A stretch of DNA of 26,085 nucleotides from NCBI GenBank assembly GCA_000444245.1, contig ATSW01010408.1:1-26085 (forward strand), in the 5' to 3' direction. The position numbers and the translations under genes are program-made. Shown in pieces: positions 18,901-26,085 of the stretch. The notes under the pieces were generated by a model that searched no databases, had not been told where the DNA came from, and worked only from the letters and a program-made list of their open reading frames with translations. The DNA comes from Botryllus schlosseri. Its lineage: Eukaryota; Chordata; Ascidiacea; Stolidobranchia; Styelidae. Every line of letters begins with the position of its first letter. Within the stretch, counting starts at the first letter, position 1.

Positions 18901-21900
18901 ATTCATCCGTCCGTATTATACTTTGGTCTCATCCCTGCTTAAATTACGTGTCTTTGAAAAATTGTATGATATAATCGATGTAGCACTCTTGTAATATATC
19001 TCATCTGTTCGTGTTCCACAAAACCCCATTCCATAAACAGCTGTTTTCATTTAAACGACTATCTCATATTTAATTATATATCATATTATGACGTAGAATA
19101 ATTTTCCAATAGCCTGTCCTGTCCATGTTTGTTTAATGTTTATACTTCACTATCAACGAACGACTTGAGTGATCAGCAGTCTACAAGCGGCTTGGTGTGG
19201 CAGCAAATAATAATCATTTCGATATACATTCCAAGTTGCGAGCAATAAGCTTCAATTTTATTCAGGGTCTCACCTCCCAAAACTGTATACGCCTCCCGTG
19301 CGTAACGCGTAAAAGTAATCAGCCGAATGCGTGGACCGCGAAATCACGGCAACGTGACTTGACTTTTATTACTAAGACGTATAGCAGACAACAGAAGTTT
19401 CGAAGTGCTACATTTTGATGGAAAACTGCCATCGAACGACATCTGCTTTGATAAATATCACAGCTTTCAAGTTTACCGCGGTCACCCCTTTATGTATTAG
19501 GTATTGATCGCTTTAAAACAGAGCCACGTCAGTTTATATAATATAATTCACCCCTATGCGTGTCTTCTCAGATTTTACATTAGTTGGTCTGCTATTTTTA
19601 CGGACCGAGGAATTGTTTTACAATACTTATAATCGAATTTTATGTGTTTGCGCGAGACTATATATACGATGGGCCTGACGCCTATCTGTCCCCGAGAGAT
19701 CTTTGAAACTTAATTTGACATTTGAATGAATTTATATGTCTGAACCGGCATTTCATTCATGCACATATCAGGACTTACATGCCTTCATGTATTGATTTTT
19801 AAATACTATGTAAATGGGTGTGGCCCAGGTAAGTTAAATACACTTGTGTCATTGGCCAATTTTAGGTCTGGTGTTTAAGATGTCGCGAAAACAAATAAAT
19901 AATGATTTATTTGAGCCACGGGCTCGATCGTTGATTTTTTGTTCGTGATGATCTTAACACGCGCGGGCTATGATATGCTTTAACATAACTGAAGATTAAT
20001 CCTATAGTCGATATACCGAATTTGTCCACTTCGCTGAAAGCGCCTGTAAGCGTGGCGAAATAGCGTATAGGCATAGAGGTTTACGCACACCAGTTGCGAT
20101 TTTTGAATATTCCTTTAAAATATGTTGTTAACAGTTACAGGAAACGTACAGAACCCGACACCGACAGTGTAGCGTGTGGTGCTTACGATCCTTTTCGACC
20201 GGGGTGGAAAATATTCACTTATTTCAATTTTTCTGTAATGTTCCTCCTGCCGTTGTTGGTGAGTGACTGGTATTTTCATCACATTCTTTCTCCGTATTGG
20301 TTGGGTATGGGTATATATTGTAGCCGTATATAGTCTATTTATATCTCGTACACACAGCACATTAATCTCGTAAAAAGGTTATGAACTGGAATACTGTTAT
20401 CATGAGCAACAATCGCATGAGATTGCATATGGCTGTTCGGGTATAATGTACATTGTACATACGACTCCCCGTATTATTGTCCATGAATTGTGTAGTTCAC
20501 TTTTACGGACTATATACGTCTACTTCATAGGTTGTCAATTCAAAGCACTACAATTCCTTACCATTTATTCAAGAAGAAGATATGCCTTGAGGCACGGGTC
20601 TCGCGGCCCGCCACGGTTATTTTTTCAAAAAAGCGTGTCAATTCTTAAAATGTTATCGACCAAACCGGGTTATTTTGTCGCCCGTAGATACATTATAGAT
20701 ATTTATTCTTAACAAATGGTCTCCGTACTATGCATGGAGACTGGAGAGTTTATTTAATAAAAGGTGTTTTAAGCAGGCATGGTTCAATGCGGAGCTAGAA
20801 TTCGGCTCCAGAACGGTTCTGGCTTGAATTGAAAATAATTCCTGCACAAATCAAACAGAATGACTACTCGAGTAACCATCGACATATAATTTGCGCTACT
20901 TTTCGGCTCAAATCGGGCTGCAACCAACGTTGGGGCTCGTGATCAATTTACAGGACTCGTTCCCACCTCTGGTTCAATGCAAAATGGTACAATGCATTGC
21001 GTATAAGAGTAATGTGGTATTGTGGAATAAAATATTCGAATCTTTGCAATATATAAGACTATCCATCTTAACAATAAGGTAGTGAAGTTCGCGACATGTG
21101 AGAAGTAGTAAAATTGGCCCTTTAGCACTTTAGAGTTGAAGACCCCTCCCTGCATGCCTCAAGTCCTTAGGCCAACGTATACAGGTTGTTTGTCTTCATC
21201 TAGTCTTACTCCTAGAGAGAGTTTGCATTTTGACCATTTCGTATTCAAAATCGTTTTATTATAGTGTGATTGCAAGTATTTTTGAAAGTAGATGATTCAT
21301 AATTTTTCTACCATTAACGGACAGTATGCTTACTCCATTGTTGCGTTATTAAAGTAATCTCGATGTTATGCCCAGAAATGCAATGTCTGTATTAAGGTGT
21401 GGCGGATGGAAGAACGTATTTACATGGGACAGCCCCAGCGAAGTATAGGCCCACTTAAATTGATGGGCTATTCAAATATCCAACTGAAATTCCCTCCATA
21501 TTGAATACATTATTTCATCAATTTATAAGTCACGATAGATGTACTTATTCACTATGCCTGGCGAATTTCGCAAATGATGAGTAAGTCGTGTATATGTATT
21601 TGCATCATTGTTACAAAGCTAAATAGTCAAATCACCGGGATCATTTCCTGCGTACTAATAGAGTAAATAGACTATCCCCGAAATATATGTAAATTGCTCA
21701 ATTGGATTCGATAGTTGCAGAGTGTCATCGGCAAGTTATGCGAATGGGACTTATCTTTCCAGCTAATGATTAAAGTGATGCATATCTTGTCCAGTAAAAT
21801 TACGATACTTTCACTTCTCGGCTTAAAAGACTATCTCGCTCAAATGCAGCAGCCATTTCAATTTCGCACGATTCTGTGTTTCAGGTTATATCTATTTGTT

Positions 21901-24367
21901 ATGGCTTTATCATTGTCGAAGTCACGAAACGGAAAGAAATCCATACTGGGAAATTCTTGTCGGTACGAGGGCAACGGCGGAAGGTAGTGAATGAAGGCAA
22001 GCGCGTGACGATGGTTTGCGGTTTGCTGGTGGTCTGTTTCATACTCTGCTGGTTGCCATTTCATTCGTGGCATATTGCGAAAACAGTGGGCATATCGAAC
22101 GTGGACGTAGGCGATGAGTGTTTTAGTACCGAAAATTAGCTATACAACAACACTTCATTATATCCAACAGGAGAGTCTCTGCAACCGAATCGCTGTGGCG
22201 ATTCGCATTCTAGCATTTATCAACTCGATGTCAAATCCGTTCATCTACAACTTTTTCGGGAAGCATTTTCGAAGCCGTATCAGGTGAATTGTAGCATTAG
22301 ACTTTAAATTAACGGACCATTGGGATTGCTCTGCAGTAAAAAGACATATGACGTCACGGTCGTGACGTCGTCGCAGTACATATAGCATGATCGCTGTCGA
22401 AATTGTGGACGCGAACGCTTATAGAATCAATTTGGTTACCCCATATTTCATACTGTATGTTTTAAGGCGGAGGTGGGCAAACTATGCTTCATTTTGCGCG
22501 GCCTCCGAAAGCAGTAATAAACCTTATCAAAACATTGATAAAATTCGTAGTAAAAATCTAATCTCTGCAGCGACTTGATATAAGTTTTCTTTAATATATT
22601 ACATCATGGTATTGATAAGTTATTGTCTTACTATAGAATTTTTTTAATTTACCACAGCGCAATAGCCTGATATCTTCGTCGGGACCCACCTACTTCGAAA
22701 GGTTTCGGTCGTTAAACATCGCAGAAAGTCGAAACGGAAATGACTCAAACCGAATCACGAGTTTGATTTTAAATTGGCAACTCCAGCAAAAAATAATACT
22801 ATTCGTGCGTGTGTTACGGAGATTCGCCCTCTATGTGTGCAGTTAGGTACAATAACTCCTTCAAAACTACGGTCACAACTCATTCATAATGTATTGTTCA
22901 AAGCAATCTCAAAAGTGAAAAGTTGAAGTTAATGTTTTGCTTTCAACAAAGATCGGCTAAAAAGTATTTCTGTTTCGACGTCGGAGGTAACTCCATTCGT
23001 ATGACTTATATAATGAATAATGAATCCTATGCTGCAATGTGAAACACCACATTAAACCGAACAATTATAGGCACAAGTTATCAAAATTACGAGCAGCTAA
23101 ATAAAGCCACTGAATTAATTAGATGTTTGAGACAATACTAACTTCAATTGATGTCGTCTACTCAAAAGTAAATAGTATTACACAGTAAGACATTTTCTGA
23201 AGCGTGTTTAAACGTAACGGTTAACGCGCTGTCAGCAGTCAGCATTGGGTGTCCTGAAGTTGAACCAAAAGTAGAAGAAGCATATGCAAATCTATGAACA
23301 GATCGCTACTCACGTATTTAAATTGTCATTCTTTTCTAAGAATCGGCACAACCAAATTCCATCCCTGATTTGACAAATTAGTTATTGAAGAAGACCAACA
23401 ACTTATATAAAATCTCGTTCATTTTTTGATGCGTGTGCGCTATTATCCAATCAATATTATATTTGTTATAAATACATATAGTCATATATACATTATCTCC
23501 ATGTCTTCGGTCACTTCAAATAAAATATTTCCTTTGGGCTTATAATCCTAATTTTACTATATTTTGCGACCCACGAATATGGATTCAGATGTCCAACGTG
23601 GCCCTCGAGCTAAAAGGTTTTACCGTCACTGTTCAACGGTTATACAAGTTTGTTTGTTTGTGATATTCGTGGCGTTTGTCGACTGCCTACAATGGTCATC
23701 TACACCAGACCGATTGTCCTTATCATGATTCCGTATCTGCCGAACAGTAGCACGGTCCACTTCCAGGCTTTTTTAAGACACCGCTTGCGCGGATCGCGTG
23801 GCGAGGAGGAGCCTAGATAAACCTCCAACACTTGGGTATATAGGAAGTCTGTAATCGACCTCAGTCGGACTCGAACCCAAAACCCATTTCTGTTGCAACA
23901 GTGGATCATACCTCTACACTATCTCTTTCCCCCCTCCCTCACGGGTATGCAAGTTATTGTTAGCCTGCACGCCAGCCGTGGGCTAAGTGGGCTAAATTGG
24001 CTAATAAGTGAAAGTGATAATTTTCGATAATACGGCGGTAAATTTGAGGCAGATAGATAATAGATTGTGACAAAATCGAAAATATGACATCACTCATAAT
24101 ACTGCAAGGAAAAGGCTTCTTTTGCATAACCTTGTCTAAGTCGNTGACTCATACCGGTGGATACGGCGAAAGACTGTAGAAGAATATTTAACTATGATTG
24201 ATCTGCGCATATACCAGTATAGTATTATGGAACTTTGTTCACTTTTTTGCAGTCAAATTAGACTTCGCCGACGAAAGGGCAAATGGCCCAAACTCACGAG
24301 ATCTACGCCTACAAATTCCACGGCCACTACAAGCATGAGTTCAAGAAATCGATCTGCTCGTCTGTGA
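15823..24367 (+). CDS. Class A G-protein-coupled receptor (neuropeptide-type), 8 exons, 445 aa
   Basis: Joining exons 15823-15995, 16386-16548, 17772-17953, 18016-18261, 20135-20258, 21885-22106, 22171-22283 and 24253-24367 gives 1338 nt, or 445 codons plus TGA, with phases 2,0,2,2,0,0,2 all consistent. The protein is a plasma-membrane seven-helix receptor expected to signal through G proteins. Visible hallmarks: GNILVIFV (TM1), LSLAD (TM2), a Cys exactly 25 residues before the Arg of DRYTAVCHP (TM3), IW in TM4, Pro with Tyr eight residues later (TM5), CWLPF (TM6), NSMSNPFIY (TM7), then FGKHFR as helix 8. Position 3.32 is Leu, not Asp, which argues against an amine ligand. DRYTAVCHP followed by an Arg-Thr-Pro and a TPVVLY segment recalls somatostatin/allatostatin-C receptors; TM6-TM7 are less typical, so the subfamily is inferred. 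ECL2 is about 125 residues instead of the usual 20-30. There is no signal peptide and no N-terminal glycosylation sequon. Ligand unknown. Confidence 0.88.
16386..16548 (+). CDS. Receptor exon 2 (TM2, ECL1, most of TM3)
   Basis: Acceptor ttctcaag|G completes the Trp codon and continues YLLQLSLADFLFL (TM2 with Asp2.50), then GSW in ECL1 and the conserved Cys of TM3 (STCRG). The exon runs through LNYYASVLFLM and ends in phase 0 at ATG|gtaaga. The exon break falls inside TM3, five residues before the DRY arginine. Confidence 0.88.
16599..17405. mobile_element. hAT-type element in receptor intron 2, 807 bp
   Basis: Perfect 15-bp inverted termini CAGGGGTGGCCAACC / GGTTGGCCACCCCTG with GGCCGCA-type subterminal repeats on both sides. 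The flanks TTCTATAG (16591-16598) and CTCTATAG (17406-17413) match at 7 of 8, a slightly decayed 8-bp duplication. The interior has no transposase that I can recognise. It makes up two thirds of the 1223-nt intron. Confidence 0.82.
17772..17953 (+). CDS. Receptor exon 3 (DRY, ICL2, TM4, start of ECL2)
   Basis: Acceptor tgtttcaag|GTC gives VMAFDRYTAVCHP, then ICL2 with an FRTP motif, TM4 with Trp, and TPVVLYS. It ends in ECL2 with a CGC pair, splitting a Ser codon at AG|gtaaaa (phase 2). Reading through the donor would give a TAA at once, so retention of the following 62-nt intron truncates the protein. Confidence 0.88.
18016..18261 (+). CDS. Receptor exon 4: symmetric cassette encoding an ECL2 insertion
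   Basis: The acceptor is ttgtttgcag|T and the donor TCACC|gtgagg. At 246 nt it equals exactly 82 codons and has phase 2 at both ends, so it can be included or skipped without shifting the frame. The peptide is hydrophilic, with three cysteines (FCRL, RECS, PQCL) and two N-glycosylation sequons (NRS and NAS), as expected for an extracellular loop. It has no transmembrane segment and I recognise no domain. Read-through of the donor meets TGA immediately. Translation in this frame from exon 3 to exon 5 is uninterrupted. Confidence 0.8.
18262..20134 (+). other. Receptor intron 4 (1.87 kb)
   Basis: Follows the cassette exon. AT-rich; open frames such as 19197-19418 show no motif and are not in a splice-compatible context. 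The only possible repeat is a SINE-like head at 20053-20110. Confidence 0.5.
20053..20110 (+). mobile_element. Possible decayed SINE head before exon 5
   Basis: GTGGCGAAATAGCGTATAGG resembles the SINE A start GTGGCGAGGTAGCGTAGTGG, and a weak B-box-like TTGCGATTT follows. The match is only about 20 bp. Confidence 0.25.
20135..20258 (+). CDS. Receptor exon 5 (end of ECL2, first half of TM5)
   Basis: Acceptor gttaacag|T continues the phase-2 codon and reads YRKRTEPD, then VACGAYDPF, whose Cys is the likely partner of Cys3.25, then a TM5 start FNFSVMFLLPLL. The donor is TTG|gtgagt in phase 0. A second acceptor AG lies 6 nt downstream (exon from 20141), is in the same frame and would remove two residues. 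A decayed SINE-like head may lie just upstream (20053-20110). Confidence 0.84.
20259..21884 (+). other. Receptor intron 5 (1.63 kb)
   Basis: TM5 reads continuously from exon 5 to exon 6 with the expected Pro-to-Tyr spacing of eight, so no exon is missing here. The region holds a GC-richer patch at about 20590-20620 (ctcgcggcccgcc) that could be a hAT scrap, and nothing else I can name. Confidence 0.5.
21885..22106 (+). CDS. Receptor exon 6 (TM5 end, ICL3, TM6, ECL3)
   Basis: Acceptor tgtttcag|GTT reads VISICYGFIIV (Tyr5.58), a basic ICL3 with KRKE and RGQRRK, and TM6 ending CWLPFHSWHIAKTVGI. The best donor that keeps phase 0 is GTGGAC|gtaggc at 22107. A weaker gtgttt site at 22117 would be phase 2 and would need a different acceptor. 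The start is firm, the exact 3' end less so. Unspliced, the frame ends at TAG 22137-22139. Confidence 0.8.
22171..22283 (+). CDS. Receptor exon 7 (TM7, helix 8)
   Basis: Acceptor tatccaacag|GAG reads ESLCNRIAVAI, then AFINSMSNPFIYNF, with the NPxxY motif of TM7, then FGKHFRSRI as helix 8. It ends in phase 2 at ATCAG|gtgaat. Helix 8 has no cysteine, so there is no obvious palmitoylation site. The intron separating it from exon 6 is only 64 nt. Confidence 0.86.
22468..23631. mobile_element. Old hAT element in receptor intron 7
   Basis: The left end CGGAGGTGGGCAAACTATG with GCGCGGCC inside and the right end GTGGCCCTCGAGCTAAAAG..ACCGTCACTG look like the diverged CAGAGGTGGGCAAAC / GTTTGCC termini of hAT elements. 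The flanks TTTTAAGG and TTCAACGG agree at 5 of 8. The interior is non-coding. Confidence 0.4.
23651..23940 (-). mobile_element. SINE A copy 2 in receptor intron 7
   Basis: On the minus strand: A box TAGTGTAGAGG, a good B box GGGTTCGAGTCC, then GGTTTATCTAGGCTCC, GCGGTGTCTTA and CCACGAATATCACAAAC, matching the copy at 14403-14686. The flanks ACGGTTATACAAGTT (23636-23650) and ACGGGTATGCAAGTT (23941-23955) form a 15-bp duplication with two mismatches. Confidence 0.83.
24253..24367 (+). CDS. Receptor exon 8 (cytoplasmic tail and stop)
   Basis: Acceptor cttttttgcag|T completes the Ser codon in phase and encodes a tail with a basic cluster RLRRRKGK followed by a Ser/Thr-rich stretch (STPTNSTATTSMSS), ending SARL and TGA at 24365-24367. 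The basic plus Ser/Thr composition fits a receptor tail that is phosphorylated for arrestin binding. The exon is about 2 kb from exon 7; phase and composition support it, but no conserved motif does. Confidence 0.72.
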
Positions 24368-24660
24368 TGCAAGTTAGCATCCTCGTGCTGTTCCCAAGCC
24401 GGATAAACACCGCAAAGTCATCCAGACTATAAAAACGGCACGCNCCGATCCTGCGGTGTGATATCCAACCGTCGAAACCCTTTTTTCCGAGAATCACTAC
24501 GATCCGAAGCGATCGTCATTGTCCGGGGCTGGTTGGAATTGATGTATGCAGACGGCAGACATTTATATATAACGTATAAAATATACATAGTTCACTCCAG
24601 TATATGTCCACATTGCGTCTTGGAATAAATCGTTGCAAATAAATGAATGGTTAAATATAT
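24368..24660 (+). other. Receptor 3' UTR with two AATAAA signals
   Basis: After the stop there is no open frame of note. AATAAA hexamers occur at 24623-24628 and 24638-24643, followed by a short GT-containing stretch (gtttgtagtaag), a plausible cleavage and polyadenylation region. Confidence 0.5.
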
Positions 24661-25608
24661 GTTTGTAGTAAGTAAGCAGGTAGGCACCACGCTCGGGGAC
24701 AAATATAAATGCAATCGGACACATGCATATTGCATATATTACACAGTATGATTTTGATGAGACGTGTGAGAGAACAAATGAAAAACGTATGTAGGCTATA
24801 ACATCTGACATGTGCGTCGCGGAGTAGGCTTAGGCTATACTATAGAAAACGCATTGTACAACTTTTGCGCTGTCGTGACTAAGCGTACGCAATTACTTAT
24901 TGNTAGAATNAACAGAAATCCCGTTTGATAAAACTGTAGAAATATAGTTGATAACTAAGGCCGGACATACCGAGTACCCTGCGAGATTCGCTTNCCATTC
25001 GAGCAATTATAAGCGTTTGAGTCGAGTATTCTAGTAGTCTTACCGCTCCATATGACGTATAATTGAGTATANCAAGCACCTCATCGGGATTTCAACTATG
25101 GCGCGGGTGCTCTTCCTAAGGTCAATATTATTTCAGCTGATCCCAGCACCTACGCTCCCTCCCGGTCCGCGATGAAGACCATGGNTTGCGAGTGCTACAA
25201 AACCATGGGCCTTTTTAGCGAACACAAAAAATAATGCCGCACGCTTACACGTGATTTAGTTGGCCATGGGTTACACCACATCAAAAATAACTTGGTTTAT
25301 CTTGCCTTGACCATCTATTTCATTGTTACTTAACCTTTTAGCGCTCGTGCGCCGTGAGATTTCATTAAAAATTCGTGCTACCGGTCTATGTCAAGCCGCC
25401 ACGAAACCCTGGNGTTTGGCCCCCAGAGGGGTTTCAACACAACTTGTGATACGGACCTTTTCATCACCACCTTTTCGGCACACGATTCACAACAAACACA
25501 CTCTTTCTGTATCGAATAAAGCATGGGATTTTGCAATAAATTCACAAACGCTAGACTAATGCATCACCCACNNCTTGCTTTGGCGCTTCGTACGCGTACC
25601 CCATACGG
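24661..25608. other. Unassigned sequence downstream of the receptor
   Basis: No gene or repeat recognised; several unresolved bases. Confidence 0.35.
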
Positions 25609-25665
25609 TAGGGTTACCCTATTTTGAGGTCCGAAAAAGAGGACACTTGTCAAAAATTCTGAATG
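25609..25665 (+). mobile_element. hAT-like element, left end only
   Basis: TAGGGTTACCCTATTTTGAGG followed by GAAAAAGAGGACA resembles a common hAT terminus type. No partner terminus is visible. Confidence 0.35.
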
Positions 25666-25722
25666 CTGGTGATTTTGGAAATTTTCCGACTGATAGTTTT
25701 TATGATAGTATGTGGTGTTGAC

Positions 25723-25870
25723 CAGGCATGGGATAATCGTGATTAGTAATCGTAATCGATTACGACGATTACAGCATTTCCAAGTAATCGTAATCACAAT
25801 CGATTATTTGACAAATCTAATCGATTTCTTTGTGAAAGAACGATTACTTTTCATTTGTACAAGGACTATG
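25723..25870 (+). mobile_element. TAATCG-type hAT MITE, left part
   Basis: It starts with CAGGCATGGG, then carries about ten TAATCG/CGATTA units in both directions up to 25853. It has the layout of the AATCC MITE (hAT terminus plus dense subterminal repeats). No closing CCCATGCCTG is present before the window ends. Confidence 0.55.
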
Positions 25871-26018
25871 ACACAGTGTGATATTATACCAGGTAATTGA
25901 TAACAGAAACGTCAAATTTTCAAATGCCACTGTTCACTATTACGTCGAAACATTAACATTGATCGCCATTGCGTAATGAATCCACACGTAGTCAATGGAT
26001 ATTCGATGTACAATTGTA

Positions 26019-26085
26019 CAGAGCTGATCAAAAATAACTTTTTTTTCTGGATTCTAGCCATTCACTGATAATATTGTCAGGTTAA
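26019..26085 (+). mobile_element. Start of a second long-palindrome-type element
   Basis: CAGAGCTGATCAAAAATAAC and the following ~45 bp align with the start of the 1243-1905 element (TAGGGCTCTTCAAAAATGAC), including TAGCCATTCACTGATAATATTGT against TTGGCTACTTGATAAAATTGT and ending GTCAGGTTA. It is a related but distinct family and continues beyond the window. Confidence 0.6.

Noticed and set aside
22107-22139. Alternative receptor C-terminus ending at TAG 22137-22139
   Set aside because: It would drop TM7 and the NPxxY motif, which are encoded in frame immediately downstream after a normal acceptor.
25723-25870. TAATCG array as a homeodomain-binding enhancer
   Set aside because: The dense word array next to a CAGGCATGGG terminus fits the MITE pattern seen elsewhere in the window better.

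Overview
This is animal nuclear DNA, AT-rich and full of transposable elements. It carries one interrupted host gene with eight GT-AG exons and has no bacterial-style gene organisation. Scattered single n's look like unresolved or heterozygous positions. The repeats (hAT DNA transposons and many hAT-type MITEs, 5'-truncated LINEs ending in (CT)n, tRNA-derived SINEs) and two introns of only 62-64 nt suggest a marine invertebrate, possibly a tunicate or another invertebrate deuterostome. I cannot name the species.

The only host gene I can support lies on the + strand from 15823 to 24367. Its eight exons join in consistent phases into a 445-residue class A (rhodopsin-type) G-protein-coupled receptor that looks complete. 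It has GN in TM1, LSLAD in TM2, Cys3.25 and DRY in TM3, Trp in TM4, Pro5.50/Tyr5.58, CWLPF in TM6, NPFIY in TM7 and a basic, Ser/Thr-rich tail. The DRYTAVCHP segment and the following ICL2/TM4 recall somatostatin/allatostatin-C type neuropeptide receptors, but the ligand is unknown. Its second extracellular loop (ECL2) is extremely long, and most of the excess is encoded by one symmetric phase-2/2 exon of 82 codons (18016-18261). Skipping that exon would leave a receptor with a much shorter loop and an intact frame. This is the most interesting signal in the window.

Layout: 1-651 LINE 3' end; 960-1063 hAT end; 1243-1905 a nearly perfect 663-bp inverted-repeat element with an 8-bp target duplication; 2310-2485 another hAT end; 2486-2882 a foldback element; 3020-3395 SINE B; 3735-4605 a CCG/CGG repeat that switches strand around an AATCC-rich hAT MITE (4067-4485); 4606-4891 a hAT MITE; 5458-6716 AAGTAG- and AATCC-type MITE pieces; 6833-7381 two SINE B copies head to head; 7490-8024 a GTTTTAAA-type MITE; 8720-9321 a small hAT; 9322-11612 nothing recognised; 11613-14835 a nest of elements (AAGTAG-type outermost, then a GGTTCG-type, which holds a hAT with a LINE inside it, and a SINE); 14836-15822 receptor upstream region; 15823-24367 the receptor, with a hAT in intron 2 and a hAT plus a SINE in intron 7; 24368-24660 its 3' UTR; 25609-26085 the starts of three more hAT-like elements, the last related to the long palindrome at 1243-1905.

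The transposons do not cooperate with the receptor. They show intron growth by insertion and a locus repeatedly hit by hAT-type elements with 8-bp target duplications. All family calls come from reading motifs by eye; no database comparison was possible.
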